Below, piece by piece: positions 6,353-15,148 of a stretch of DNA of 64,000 nucleotides (position 1 is the first letter of the stretch; each line of letters begins with the position of its first letter). The DNA lies in the NCBI GenBank assembly GCA_046727735.1, contig JBKPDF010000065.1, positions 1 to 64,000 of the forward strand. Direction: 5' to 3'. Made by a program: the position numbers and the translations under genes. Source of the stretch: AP-16 sp046727735 (lineage in GTDB: Bacteria > Pseudomonadota > Alphaproteobacteria > Rhizobiales > Xanthobacteraceae). A model generated the notes under the pieces. That model worked only from the letters and a program-made list of their open reading frames with translations. It was not told the origin of the DNA and searched no databases.

Positions 6353-9250
6353 CGTTTTTGCTGCGCCAGCATCGCGGTGGCGGCGCTCATCGCGCTTGTG
6401 CTCGGCGCAGGTAAGGCGCACGCACTCGACGCGGTCAACGTCCGGCTCGATGTGCCGGCGATCGACCTGACCGACGCGGTCGAGCATCAGCGCACCGAAA
6501 CCGACCGCATTCAGGTCTCGACCGCGCCCGGCGCCGACGGCATCGTCCGCCGCATCGAGGTGCGCTCGCGCGAGGCCAATACCAATTGGGTGGTGTTCGC
6601 GCTCGCCAATAACGGCGACGAGCAGATCGATCGTCTGATCGTGGCGCCGAACTACCGCATGGTCGGCTCCGGGCTGCTGTGGCCGGACCTCGGCATGTCC
6701 CGCATCGTCAGCATCACGCCGAGCTCCGGCGACCGTCCGGAACGCCAGGACAATCCCAATTCGGACATCTTCCGCATCACGCTCGACCCGGGTTCGGTCG
6801 TCACCTTCGTGATGGAGATGCGCACCGACCGCCTGCCGCAGCTCTATTTGTGGGAGCCGGAAGCCTACAAGGACAAGATCAACAGCTTCACCCTGTATTA
6901 CGGCATCGTCATCGGGATCGCCGGACTGCTGGCGCTGTTTCTGACGATCCTGTTCGTGGTCAAGGGCAGCGTCATGTTCCCGGCCGCGGCGGCGCTCGGC
7001 TGGGCGGTGCTGGCCTATATCGGCACCGATTTCGGCTTCTGGGGCAAAGTTTTCGACTTGGGCTCGGGCGCCGAGCGGATCTGGCGCGCCTCCGGCGAGG
7101 CGATCCTGGCGGCAACGCTGCTGGTCTTCCTGTTCGCCTATCTCAATCTCAATCGCTGGCACGTGCGCTACGTGCACATCACGGCCGGATGGTTGACCTT
7201 CCTGGGCGCGCTCGTGGCACTGGCGCTGTTCGACCCCCCGGTCGCCTCCGGCATCGCGCGGATGTCGCTGGTGCTGGTCGCGGTCGCCGGCTTCGGTCTC
7301 GTCATCTATCTGGCCCTGCACGGCTTCGACCGCGCCGTGCTGCTGATCCCGACCTGGTTGCTGCTGCTCGTCTGGGTGTTCGCCGCCGGCGCTGCCGTCA
7401 CCGGCGCGGTGACCAACGACATCATCGCGCCGGCGCTGCTCGGCGGGCTGGTGCTGATCGTGATGCTGATCGGGTTCACGGTGATGCAGCACGCCTTTGC
7501 GGGCAGCATCACCAGCGGCATCGTGTCCGACGTCGAGCGCCGCGCGCTGGCACTCACCGGAGCCGGCGACCTGATCTGGGACTGGGATGTCGCGTCTGAC
7601 AACGTGTTCACCAGCCCCGAGACCGAGCATATGCTGGGTTTGAAGCGCGGCGCGCTCGAGGGCTCCGCGGCACGCTGGCTCGAGGTGCTGCATCCGCTCG
7701 ACCGCGACCGGTTCCGTGAGGCGCTCGACGGCGTGCTCGACCGCCGCCGCGGGCGCCTCATGCTGGATTTCCGGCTCCGCACGCCCGATGGCCATTATCT
7801 GTGGTTCGCCTTGAAGGCTCGGCCGGTCGTCGGCTCCGACGGCGAGGTGGTGCGGCTCGTCGGTACCCTGACCGATGTCACCGAATTCAAGACCGCGGAA
7901 GAGCGGCTGCTGCACGATGCGGTGCACGACAACCTGACCGGGCTCCCCAACCGGGAGCTGTTCCTCGACCGGCTCGAAGCCGCGCTGTCCTTCGCCAAGG
8001 CCGATGCGGCGATCCGGCCGACCGTGATGGTGATCGATCTCGACCGCTTCAAGCAGGTCAACGATTCCGTCGGCGTCGCGGTCGGCGACTCGATCCTGCT
8101 CACGTTGTCGCGCCGGCTCGGACGGCTGCTCAAGCCGCAGGACACCCTGGCGCGGCTCGGCGGCGATCAATACGGCCTGTTGCTCCTCTCCGAGCGCGAG
8201 CCCGAGCGCGTCACCGCGTTCGCCGACACCATCCGCAAGACGCTGCGCGCGCCGATCATGTTCAACGACCGCGAGATCCTGCTCACCGCCTCGATCGGCC
8301 TGGCGCTCGCCGATGGGCAAGTGCAGAGCAAGGAAGAGCTGCTCAAGGACGCCGAGCTCGCGATGTATCACGGCAAGCGCATCGGCGGCGACCGCATCGA
8401 AGTGTTCAAGCCGGCCATGCGCGCCCGCAAGACGGACCGCATGACGCTCGAGACCGAACTACGGCGAGCATTGGAGCGCGACGAGATCCTGCTGCTCTAT
8501 CAGCCGATCGTCTGGCTCGAGGACCGTACCGTGGCCGGCTTCGAGGCGCTGATGCGCTGGGACCATCCGAAAATGGGTCGGCTGTCGCCGTCGGAATTCA
8601 TCGCCGTCGCCGAGGAGATCGGGGTGATCGTCGATCTCGGCCTGTTCGCGCTGGAGCGCACCGCGCGCCAGCTCACGCACTGGCAGCGCGCGACGCGCAG
8701 CCGCTATCCGGTGTTCGCCAGCGTCAACATCTCGTCGCGGCAATTGCTGCGTCAAGACCTGATCCACGATCTGCGCTCGGTCCTCGCCCGCCACGGACCT
8801 GCGCGCGGCTCGCTCAAGCTCGAGTTGACGGAATCGCTCGTGATGGAGAATCCGGAATACGCCGCGCAGATGCTCGGGCGCATTCGCGAGCTCGGCGCGG
8901 GTCTCGCGCTCGACGATTTCGGCACCGGACATTCTTCCTTGGCCTATCTGCAGCGCTTCCCGTTCGACACGCTGAAGATCGACCAGTCGTTCGTGCGCAC
9001 CACGGGCAAGGGCAAGCGGCCGGTGATCCTGCGCTCGATCATCACGCTCGCGCACGATCTCGGCATGGATGTGATCGCCGAAGGCGCGGAGACCGATGCG
9101 GACGCGGCCGAGCTCTACCAGCTCGGCTGCGAATACGCGCAAGGCTACGTGTTCGGCGAGCCGGTCGATGCCGAGGAGGCCTATCGGCTCCTGACCGAGG
9201 AGGAGATCGAGATTGCGGGCGTCAGGCGCCAGGAATCAGGAGCCAGGTAG
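6350..9250 (+). CDS. Membrane cyclic-di-GMP phosphodiesterase: 7TM sensor, PAS, degenerate GGDEF, EAL
   Basis: The 966-residue protein has a signal peptide (about 1-25, ending GKAHA), a periplasmic beta-rich 7TMR-DISM-like domain (30-180), about seven membrane helices (182-385), PAS (405-515), GGDEF (520-675) and EAL (705-955). The cyclase active-site motif reads GGDQY instead of GGDEF and the RxxD inhibitory site reads KPQD, so cyclase activity is probably lost. The EAL domain keeps EALMRW, the Asn in VNIS, LTES, DDFGTG, LKIDQSF and EGAE, so it should hydrolyse cyclic-di-GMP. The start is the TTG after AGGAGGG. The stop codon lies inside a repeat-rich tail. Confidence 0.92.
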   Translation: MRFCCASIAVAALIALVLGAGKAHALDAVNVRLDVPAIDLTDAVEHQRTETDRIQVSTAPGADGIVRRIEVRSREANTNWVVFALANNGDEQIDRLIVAPNYRMVGSGLLWPDLGMSRIVSITPSSGDRPERQDNPNSDIFRITLDPGSVVTFVMEMRTDRLPQLYLWEPEAYKDKINSFTLYYGIVIGIAGLLALFLTILFVVKGSVMFPAAAALGWAVLAYIGTDFGFWGKVFDLGSGAERIWRASGEAILAATLLVFLFAYLNLNRWHVRYVHITAGWLTFLGALVALALFDPPVASGIARMSLVLVAVAGFGLVIYLALHGFDRAVLLIPTWLLLLVWVFAAGAAVTGAVTNDIIAPALLGGLVLIVMLIGFTVMQHAFAGSITSGIVSDVERRALALTGAGDLIWDWDVASDNVFTSPETEHMLGLKRGALEGSAARWLEVLHPLDRDRFREALDGVLDRRRGRLMLDFRLRTPDGHYLWFALKARPVVGSDGEVVRLVGTLTDVTEFKTAEERLLHDAVHDNLTGLPNRELFLDRLEAALSFAKADAAIRPTVMVIDLDRFKQVNDSVGVAVGDSILLTLSRRLGRLLKPQDTLARLGGDQYGLLLLSEREPERVTAFADTIRKTLRAPIMFNDREILLTASIGLALADGQVQSKEELLKDAELAMYHGKRIGGDRIEVFKPAMRARKTDRMTLETELRRALERDEILLLYQPIVWLEDRTVAGFEALMRWDHPKMGRLSPSEFIAVAEEIGVIVDLGLFALERTARQLTHWQRATRSRYPVFASVNISSRQLLRQDLIHDLRSVLARHGPARGSLKLELTESLVMENPEYAAQMLGRIRELGAGLALDDFGTGHSSLAYLQRFPFDTLKIDQSFVRTTGKGKRPVILRSIITLAHDLGMDVIAEGAETDADAAELYQLGCEYAQGYVFGEPVDAEEAYRLLTEEEIEIAGVRRQESGAR

Positions 9251-9278
9251 AGTCAGGAAGCGGGAGTCAGGAAGCGGG
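9251..9278. repeat. Exact 14-bp tandem duplication in a repeat-rich spacer
   Basis: AGTCAGGAAGCGGG occurs twice in direct succession (9251-9264 and 9265-9278). Related CAGGAATCAGGAGCCAGG sequence encodes the last residues of the EAL protein, and inverted relatives (CTTCCCGACGCCTGATTCC) follow near 9307. It appears to be repeat-derived spacer. Confidence 0.6.
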
Positions 9279-9355
9279 TATCGGGAATCGGGTGCTCGAG
9301 CCCAATCTTCCCGACGCCTGATTCCGGATACCTGCGCTCGCATACCTGCTGCCCG

Positions 9356-9970
9356 TCAGGCGTGACCGGACTCGCTCGACAGCATGCCAGGATCGATGCC
9401 GATCTTGCGCAACGCCTTGCCGTACTTGCCCTCGATGTCCGAACCGAAGATCAGCTCGGCGTCGGCCGGGCAGTGCAGCCAGCCGTTTTCCTGCATTTCA
9501 TTCTCGAGCTGGCCGGCCGCCCAGCCGGCATAACCCAGCGCCAGCACCGCGCTTTGCGGCCCCTTGCCCCGCGCGATCGCCTTGAGGATGTCGAGCGTAG
9601 CGGTGAGGCAAATCCCATCGTCGATCGGCAACGTGGAGTTCTCGATGAAAAAATCCGCGGAATGCAGCACGAAGCCGCGGCCGGTCTCGACCGGGCCGCC
9701 CTTGAGCACCTTGACCAGCCCGGCGCGGGGAGGCAGTTGGATGAGATCCGCCGCGGGAATCACTTCGAGCTGCACCAGCAGGTCGGAGAAATTGATGTTG
9801 GCGGCCGGCTGGTTGACGACGATCCCCATGGCGCCCTCGGAGGAATGCGCGCACACGTAGATCACGCTGCGGCAGAAGCGTTCGTCCCGCATGGCCGGCA
9901 TCGCGATCAGCATTTGCCCGTCGAGGTAGCCGCGACCTGGGATTTTCTGCATCTTCTGTGCGACGCGCAT
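9356..9970 (-). CDS. YqgE/AlgH family protein (UPF0301)
   Basis: The 204-residue protein carries the YqgE/AlgH signature: LDGQMLIAMPAMRDERFCRSVIYVCAHSSEGAMGIVVN-type N-terminus, LKGGPVETGRGFVLH near residue 90, and the GYAGWAAGQLENEM segment near 145. The family is conserved in proteobacteria. AlgH was linked genetically to alginate regulation, but no biochemical role is established. It converges with the EAL gene and is divergent from the DsbD-N gene. Length is typical. Confidence 0.93.
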   Translation of the reverse strand: MRVAQKMQKIPGRGYLDGQMLIAMPAMRDERFCRSVIYVCAHSSEGAMGIVVNQPAANINFSDLLVQLEVIPAADLIQLPPRAGLVKVLKGGPVETGRGFVLHSADFFIENSTLPIDDGICLTATLDILKAIARGKGPQSAVLALGYAGWAAGQLENEMQENGWLHCPADAELIFGSDIEGKYGKALRKIGIDPGMLSSESGHA

Positions 9971-10104
9971 CGTAAAAGGTTACCCGATCCGCGGTTCCGT
10001 GGAAACACACCTTTTTGCGTCAGAGTGCCACCATGCAACCAGCGCCGTCGCGATCACGGCGAATTCAATGGCGAGACGCCGCCGCGATATCTAAACGTGC
10101 GTTC

Positions 10105-10968
10105 ATGATGGCGAGCTCGCAGCGCCTACGCTCCTCTGTATGTTGTGCGGCTCTGCCGCTCGCACTCCTCGTCGCTTCGCCGGCGTTGGCAGCGGACGCT
10201 TCGCGGTGGGACGGCGGTTCGCGTTCCGCCGTGCGCCTCGTCGCCGGGACACCAACGAACGAGGGCGGCAAAAAGGTCCTGCGCGGCGGCATCGAAATTC
10301 GTCTCGATCCGGGCTGGAAGACCTATTGGCGCTATCCGGGCGATTCCGGCGTTCCTCCCCGCTTCAGCTTCGCCCGATCGGAAAATCTCGAATCGGTACG
10401 CGTGCTGTGGCCGGCGCCGAAACGTTTTGGCGAACCCGGGGATACCTCGATCGGCTATGTGGGCGACGTGATCCTGCCGCTGCGCATCCTGCCGCGCGAC
10501 CCGAGCCGGCCCGTCCTGCTGCGCGCGGACGTCGATTACGCAATCTGCCTGAATTTGTGCATACCGGCCGATGGCAGGGCGGAGCTCCTGATCGGGGACG
10601 AGCCGAGCGGGCTCGAGGACGCGTTGCGGGAGGGCGAGCGGCGCGTTCCCCGGCCCGCAGCGCTCGGCCAGGACGAGTCCCTTGCGGTCACCGCGGTGAA
10701 ACGCGAATCTCGCGAACGGCCGCGCATCCTGGTCGATGTGCGGGCGCCGGATCCGGCGAAGCTCGAGCTTTTCGCCGAGGGCCCGACAGCCGAGTGGGCC
10801 TTGCCCATTCCGCGCCCGATCCCGGGCGCTGCGGAAGGCTCGCAACGGTTCGCTTTCGAGCTCGCCGGCGCGCCGCCGGGCGGCGTCGAGGAAGCCGCGG
10901 TGCTGCGGCTGACCGCCGTTGCCGAGGATCAGGCGATCGAGGTCCTGGTATCGCCGGAGGAGCGGTGA
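10105..10968 (+). CDS. Exported DsbD N-terminal domain-like protein
   Basis: The 287-residue product has a signal peptide (MMASSQRLRSS, hydrophobic core, cleavage after ASPALA) and a periplasmic domain of the DsbD alpha/DsbC_N type. Diagnostic are DPGWKTYWRYPGDSG and the redox pair in YAICLNLCIPADG. In DsbD this domain passes electrons to periplasmic thiol proteins; here it is a free-standing protein without membrane or thioredoxin domains. It precedes a peroxiredoxin gene in the same direction by about 140 bases. The start is uncertain: ATG at 10105 or 10108 gives the clean signal peptide; an earlier ATG at 10033 is in frame. Confidence 0.8.
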   Translation: MMASSQRLRSSVCCAALPLALLVASPALAADASRWDGGSRSAVRLVAGTPTNEGGKKVLRGGIEIRLDPGWKTYWRYPGDSGVPPRFSFARSENLESVRVLWPAPKRFGEPGDTSIGYVGDVILPLRILPRDPSRPVLLRADVDYAICLNLCIPADGRAELLIGDEPSGLEDALREGERRVPRPAALGQDESLAVTAVKRESRERPRILVDVRAPDPAKLELFAEGPTAEWALPIPRPIPGAAEGSQRFAFELAGAPPGGVEEAAVLRLTAVAEDQAIEVLVSPEER

Positions 10969-11108
10969 TGGAGAGCGGAGAACGAGAAGCCATGGTCGAT
11001 CGCGCTGGCCGCGCACGCGGCACCGGGTGTCCACCATCATCGAGGGTCGGCCGCACGATTTGGGCATGAGAGACAGAACGCAGCAAGCCTCACGGTAGGG
11101 AGCGAAAC

Positions 11109-11600
11109 ATGACGATCAAGGTCGGTGACCGGCTGCCGGAAGCCAAGTTCCGCATGATGACGCCGGAAGGACCCGCGTGGAAGACCACGAACGAGCTCTT
11201 CAAGGGCAAGAAGGTGGTGCTGTTCGGCGTGCCGGGCGCTTTCACGGGCACCTGCCACAACATGCATCTTCCGGGGTTTCTGCAGAACCTCGACGCGATC
11301 AAGGCGAAAGGCATCGACACGGTGGCGGTTACCGCCGTCAACGACATGTTCGTGATGGAGGCCTGGAAACGCGCGACCGGCGCCGACAGCAAGATCGAAT
11401 TTCTCGCCGACGGCAACGGCGAGTTCGCCAAGGCGGTCGACCTGATGTTCGACGGATCGGCGGTCGGCCTGGGGCAGCGTTCGCGACGTTATTCCATGCT
11501 GGTCGAAGACGGTATCGTCAAACGGCTCAACATCGAGGAGGCGCCCGGCAAGGTCGATATCTCCGGCGCCGACGCACTGCTCAAGCAACTGCCGCCCTGA
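11109..11600 (+). CDS. Peroxiredoxin, Prx5 type
   Basis: This 163-residue thiol peroxidase reduces hydrogen peroxide and organic peroxides using a peroxidatic cysteine in PGAFTGTC (PxxxTxxC motif intact, residues about 42-49). HLPGF and the late DVLMF-like DLMFDGSAVGLG segment are typical of Prx5/AhpE-like enzymes. The only cysteine visible is the peroxidatic one, so an external thiol, probably glutathione or glutaredoxin, would resolve it. It is preceded by GGTAGGGAGCG and starts at 11109. It converges with rnhA. Confidence 0.93.
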   Translation: MTIKVGDRLPEAKFRMMTPEGPAWKTTNELFKGKKVVLFGVPGAFTGTCHNMHLPGFLQNLDAIKAKGIDTVAVTAVNDMFVMEAWKRATGADSKIEFLADGNGEFAKAVDLMFDGSAVGLGQRSRRYSMLVEDGIVKRLNIEEAPGKVDISGADALLKQLPP

Positions 11601-11609
11601 ACCGGCTTC

Positions 11610-12110
11610 CTATTCGTTGCGGGACGGCCGTTTCGAACGCGCGTTTGCTCCGCCCGTCGCGCTCGCCTCGCGACAAGCCTCGCTCGCCAGCCGGTCGGCA
11701 CGCTCGTTTGCCGCATGGCCGGCGTGACCCCGCAGCCAGTGCCAGTGCACGGTATGATGCTCGAGCGCCGCGTCGAGCCGCTGCCAGAGATCCACGTTGC
11801 GGACCGGCTTCTTGTCGGCGGTGCGCCAGCCGTTGCGCTTCCAAATGTGGATCCATTCGGTGATGCCGCCGCGCACATATTGGCTGTCGGTATAAAGCTC
11901 GACCGTGCACGGCCGTTTCAGCGCCTCGAGCGCCTCGATCGCGGCGGTCAGCTCCATCCGGTTGTTGGTGGTGTGCGGCTCGCCGCCCCTGAGCTCGCGC
12001 TCGTGCCCGTTCCAGGCCAGCACTGCGCCCCAGCCGCCCGGACCGGGATTTCCCGAGCAGGCGCCGTCGGTGTGAATGATCACCCGTCGCATGCTCGCAT
12101 CGGCCGCCAT
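11610..12110 (-). CDS. rnhA: Ribonuclease HI
   Basis: It degrades the RNA strand of RNA-DNA hybrids. The four catalytic acidic positions are visible in HTDGACSGNPGPGG, NRMELTAAIEAL, YTDSQYV and ANERADRLA; the basic handle IHIWKRNGWRT is present. It ends the ispH-thrB-rnhA operon. The ATG at 12110 overlaps the thrB stop by one base (TGATG), suggesting translational coupling; a second ATG six codons later (12092) fits the family N-terminus equally well. The length from 12110 is 166 residues. Confidence 0.95.
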   Translation of the reverse strand: MAADASMRRVIIHTDGACSGNPGPGGWGAVLAWNGHERELRGGEPHTTNNRMELTAAIEALEALKRPCTVELYTDSQYVRGGITEWIHIWKRNGWRTADKKPVRNVDLWQRLDAALEHHTVHWHWLRGHAGHAANERADRLASEACREASATGGANARSKRPSRNE

Positions 12111-13075
12111 CAAGCGAATCCGTAATCGCGCAGGCTGCCGATCGCCTGATGGAATCGCAGCTTGCGAAAATATTCCATGGGATCCTTGGGGCGCACCAGC
12201 GCGCCGACGGGCACGTCCAGCCAATCGACGAGCCGCGTCAACAGGAAGCGCACCGCAGCGCCGCGGCACAACAGCGGCAGCCGCCGCTGTTCCTCGATCG
12301 AAAGCGGCCGCTTGCCGGCATAGGCCTGCAGCAAGGCCCGGCCTTTGGTGACGTTGAAGGAATGGTCGGTTTCGAAGCACCAGGCATTGAGGCAGATCGC
12401 GAGATCGTAGGCGAGCGTGTCGGTGCAGGCGAAATAGAAATCGATGAGTCCGGACAGCCGATCGTGCAGGAAGAACACGTTGTCGGGGAAGAGATCCGCG
12501 TGGATCACGCCTTGCGGCAGGTCGGCGGGCCAAGCCCGCTCCAGCTCGCCGAGCTCGGCCGCGAGCGCTTGCGTCAGTCCGGCCTGGACGCGGTCCGAAT
12601 CCTTGGCGCGCGCAGTCTCATAGAGCCCGCGCCATCCCGCGACCGACAGCGCATTGGGGCGGCGCAGCGGGAAATCCGTCCCGGCGAGATGCAGCTGCGC
12701 AAGCGCCGCGCCGAGCGCGCCGCAATGTGCGGGGCTCGGACGCCGGATCCACATGCCGTCGAGGAAGGTCACGATCGCAGCCGGCCGTCCGGCGAGCCGG
12801 CCCAGCACCTCGCCTTCGCGATTCTTCACCGGCTGCGGACAATTGAGCCCGCGCGCGGCGAGATGCTCCATCAATCCCAGAAAGAACGGCAGATCGTCGG
12901 GCGCGACCCGCTTCTCGTAAAGCGTGAGGATGAAATAGCCGCGATCGGTATGCAGCAGGAAGTTCGAGTTCTCGACGCCCTCGGCAATACCCTTGTAGGC
13001 CAGCAGCTCGCCGAGCTCGTAGCCGGCGAGAAAGCAAGCCAATTCCTCCGCCGCGACGTCGGTGTAAACGGCCAC
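12110..13075 (-). CDS. thrB: Homoserine kinase (aminoglycoside-phosphotransferase fold)
   Basis: The 321-residue enzyme phosphorylates homoserine in threonine synthesis. It is the APH-fold ThrB found in alpha- and gammaproteobacteria, not the GHMP-type. The start MAVYTDVAAEEL, the glycine loop region GIAEGVENSNFLL, the catalytic loop GVIHADLFPDNVFF and the metal-binding LIDFYFACTDTLAYDLA are characteristic. It sits between ispH (4-bp gap) and rnhA (1-bp overlap) in one operon, an arrangement I recall as common in Rhizobiales. Confidence 0.95.
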   Translation of the reverse strand: MAVYTDVAAEELACFLAGYELGELLAYKGIAEGVENSNFLLHTDRGYFILTLYEKRVAPDDLPFFLGLMEHLAARGLNCPQPVKNREGEVLGRLAGRPAAIVTFLDGMWIRRPSPAHCGALGAALAQLHLAGTDFPLRRPNALSVAGWRGLYETARAKDSDRVQAGLTQALAAELGELERAWPADLPQGVIHADLFPDNVFFLHDRLSGLIDFYFACTDTLAYDLAICLNAWCFETDHSFNVTKGRALLQAYAGKRPLSIEEQRRLPLLCRGAAVRFLLTRLVDWLDVPVGALVRPKDPMEYFRKLRFHQAIGSLRDYGFA

Positions 13076-13079
13076 GCGG

Positions 13080-14066
13080 CTACCCCGCCGGCTGAACGTC
13101 GCGCAACGGCCGCGGCAGCGGGAAAAACACGTCCTCGTTGGCGGCCGAAACAGTCTCCAAGCTGATGCTGTAGCGCTCGGCGAATGCCCCGAGGATCTCC
13201 TCGACGAGCGGCTCCGGCGCGGAGGCGCCGGCGGTAATGCCGACGTTGCGCAGCTTGCCGAAGCGGTCCCAGTCGATGTCCTGCGCCCGCTGCACCAGCG
13301 CCGCGCTCGTGCATCCGGAGCGCTCGGCGACCTCTTTCAGACGCTGCGAATTCGAGGAGTTCGGCGAACCGACCACGATCATGGCTTCGACCTGCGGCGC
13401 TACGCGCTTGACCGCCTCTTGGCGGTTGGTCGTGGCATAGCAGATGTCGTCCTTCTGCGGGCCGACGATGTCCGGGAACCGGCGTTCGAGCACTGCGACG
13501 ATGTCCGCAGCATCATCGACCGAAAGCGTCGTCTGCATCACATAGGCAAGCCGCGCAGGATCGCGCGGAACGAACGATTCGGCGTCCGCAATGTTTTCGA
13601 CCAGCGAAATCGCACCCGCCGGCAATTGCCCGATCGTGCCGACCACTTCCGGGTGGCCGGCGTGACCGATCAGGACGATTTCCCGGCCGCGGCGGAAATG
13701 AATCGCGGCCTCGCGGTGCACCTTGGTGACCAGCGGGCACGTCGCATCGACGGTGAACAGCTGACGGCGCTCGGATTCGTCGATCACCCGCTTCGGCACC
13801 CCGTGCGCGGAAAACACCACCGTGGATCCGTCCGGCACCTCGTCGAGCTCCTCGACGAATACCGCGCCCTTGCGCTTGAGATCTTCGACGACGTATTTGT
13901 TGTGAACGATCTCGTGGCGGACATAGACCGGCCGCCCGCAGCGCGCGAGCGCACGCTCCACGGTATCGATGGCGCGCACGACGCCGGCGCAAAAGCCCCG
14001 GGGCGAGCACAGCAACACCCGAAGCGGCGGCTTGCCGATCGAATCCGATGCGGCGGACGGCGACAT
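13080..14066 (-). CDS. ispH: 4-hydroxy-3-methylbut-2-enyl diphosphate reductase
   Basis: This is the last enzyme of the MEP isoprenoid pathway, making IPP and DMAPP with a [4Fe-4S] cluster. Three cluster cysteines are visible in SPRGFCAGV, VDATCPLVTK and DICYATTNRQ; HEIVHNKYVV and the substrate-binding NSSNSQRL are intact. The start at 14066 gives 328 residues, the family length; an upstream ATG at 14120 adds unconserved residues. It is the first gene of the ispH-thrB-rnhA operon, divergent from trcR. Confidence 0.96.
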   Translation of the reverse strand: MSPSAASDSIGKPPLRVLLCSPRGFCAGVVRAIDTVERALARCGRPVYVRHEIVHNKYVVEDLKRKGAVFVEELDEVPDGSTVVFSAHGVPKRVIDESERRQLFTVDATCPLVTKVHREAAIHFRRGREIVLIGHAGHPEVVGTIGQLPAGAISLVENIADAESFVPRDPARLAYVMQTTLSVDDAADIVAVLERRFPDIVGPQKDDICYATTNRQEAVKRVAPQVEAMIVVGSPNSSNSQRLKEVAERSGCTSAALVQRAQDIDWDRFGKLRNVGITAGASAPEPLVEEILGAFAERYSISLETVSAANEDVFFPLPRPLRDVQPAG

Positions 14067-14162
14067 GGTATTTGCGAGCCTCGGGCACCCCGAATAGCCC
14101 CTGCCCGAAATGGGCCGCAAGCGTCGGACCTGTCAAGCTGCGATGAGGTCACGCCCGCGCCA

Positions 14163-14192
14163 TTGGACAGTGCGGCGGGGGCTGCATATATT
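14163..14192 (+). promoter_or_regulatory. Candidate promoter of trcR
   Basis: TTGGAC at 14163-14168 and TATATT at 14187-14192 are separated by 18 bases; transcription would begin near 14199. It is identified by eye. Confidence 0.45.
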
Positions 14193-14267
14193 CCGGTCAC
14201 TTTCCGTCATCTTCGATGACAGCGGCTTTCGCCCATCGGGCGGGCGGAGCGTAGAGGAGATTTTGCC

Positions 14268-15002
14268 ATGACCAGTCCGCCGCTGATGCCGAAGGCGACC
14301 GCCGTCTGGCTCGTCGAAAATACCGCGCTTTCCTTCGAGCAGATCGCGGAGTTCTGCAAATTGCATGCGCTCGAGGTCAAGGCGATCGCGGACGGCGATG
14401 CCGCGCAGGGCATCAAGGGCCTCGACCCGGTGCTCACCGGGCAGTTGACGCGCGAGGACATCGAAGCCGCCGAGGCCGATCCGGCCCGCAAGCTCAAGCT
14501 CGCGGACCCGAAGGTGCGGCTTCCGGAGGCCAAGTCGAAGAAGAAAGGTCCGCGCTATACCCCGGTGTCGCGCCGCCAAGATCGGCCGAACGCCATTCTC
14601 TGGCTTCTGCGCAATCATCCGGAACTGAAAGACAGCCAGATCATGCGGCTCGTCGGCACGACCAAGTCGACCATTCAGGCGATCCGCGATCGCACCCACT
14701 GGAACGCGCCGAATTTGACGCCGATGGATCCGGTCACGCTCGGGCTGTGCTCGCAGATCGATCTCGATCTCGAAGTCCAACGCGCCGCCAAGGAAAAGCC
14801 GGTCGAAGCCGAGGCCGAGCGCGGCTCGACCCTGTTGCCCGCGGAAGCGACGACCGCGGAGTCGCAGGCCGAAGCCGAGGCCGCCAAGAAAAAGCCCTCG
14901 GAGGAACTCGACGTCGGCGCGGTGCTGGCGAAGCTCAAGAAGATCGGGGGCAAGCCCGAGGGGGAAGGCGGCGGCGAGGGCGGCCAGGGCAACGCAGCCT
15001 GA
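14268..15002 (+). CDS. trcR: Cell-cycle transcriptional regulator TrcR (DUF1013)
   Basis: The 244-residue protein begins with the DUF1013 signature (MPKATAVWLVENTALSFEQIAEFC, LHALEVKAIADG), continues with GPRYTPVSRRQDRPNAILWLLRNHPELKD and a helix-turn-helix around IMRLVGTTKSTIQAIRDRTHW, and ends in a low-complexity Ala/Glu/Lys/Gly tail (from about residue 170). In Brucella the family member TrcR is a cell-cycle regulator that binds promoters. The tail is longer and more Gly-rich (GEGGGEGGQG) than the core needs. It is preceded by AGGAGATTTTGCC. It is followed by a REP-like repeat instead of a clear terminator. Confidence 0.93.
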   Translation: MTSPPLMPKATAVWLVENTALSFEQIAEFCKLHALEVKAIADGDAAQGIKGLDPVLTGQLTREDIEAAEADPARKLKLADPKVRLPEAKSKKKGPRYTPVSRRQDRPNAILWLLRNHPELKDSQIMRLVGTTKSTIQAIRDRTHWNAPNLTPMDPVTLGLCSQIDLDLEVQRAAKEKPVEAEAERGSTLLPAEATTAESQAEAEAAKKKPSEELDVGAVLAKLKKIGGKPEGEGGGEGGQGNAA

Positions 15003-15030
15003 CGCGCCGCGGCCATCGCGGTTAAGACCC

Positions 15031-15143
15031 GTAGCCCGGATGAAGCGGCGCGAAGCGCCGCGCAATCCGGGAACCTGGTCCCCGATTTCGCGGGAACGGC
15101 GGGCTTCGCCCGCCGATTTCGCCTCGCTCCATCCGGGCTACGG
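15031..15143. repeat. REP-like element, copy 1
   Basis: GTAGCCCGGATG opens and CATCCGGGCTAC closes this element as perfect inverted ends. Inside are AGCG...CGCAATCCGGG and a GGCGGGCTTCGCCCGCC hairpin. Relatives lie at 27606-27687 and 41321-41403. It sits between convergent trcR and prpE and may serve as a bidirectional terminator. Confidence 0.85.
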
Positions 15144-15148
15144 CGTGA

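Noticed and set aside
6239..8371. Minus-strand open frame of about 710 codons
   Set aside because: It is antisense to the EAL gene, rich in His/Arg/Gln/Asp as expected for a reverse-frame shadow, and has no recognisable domain.
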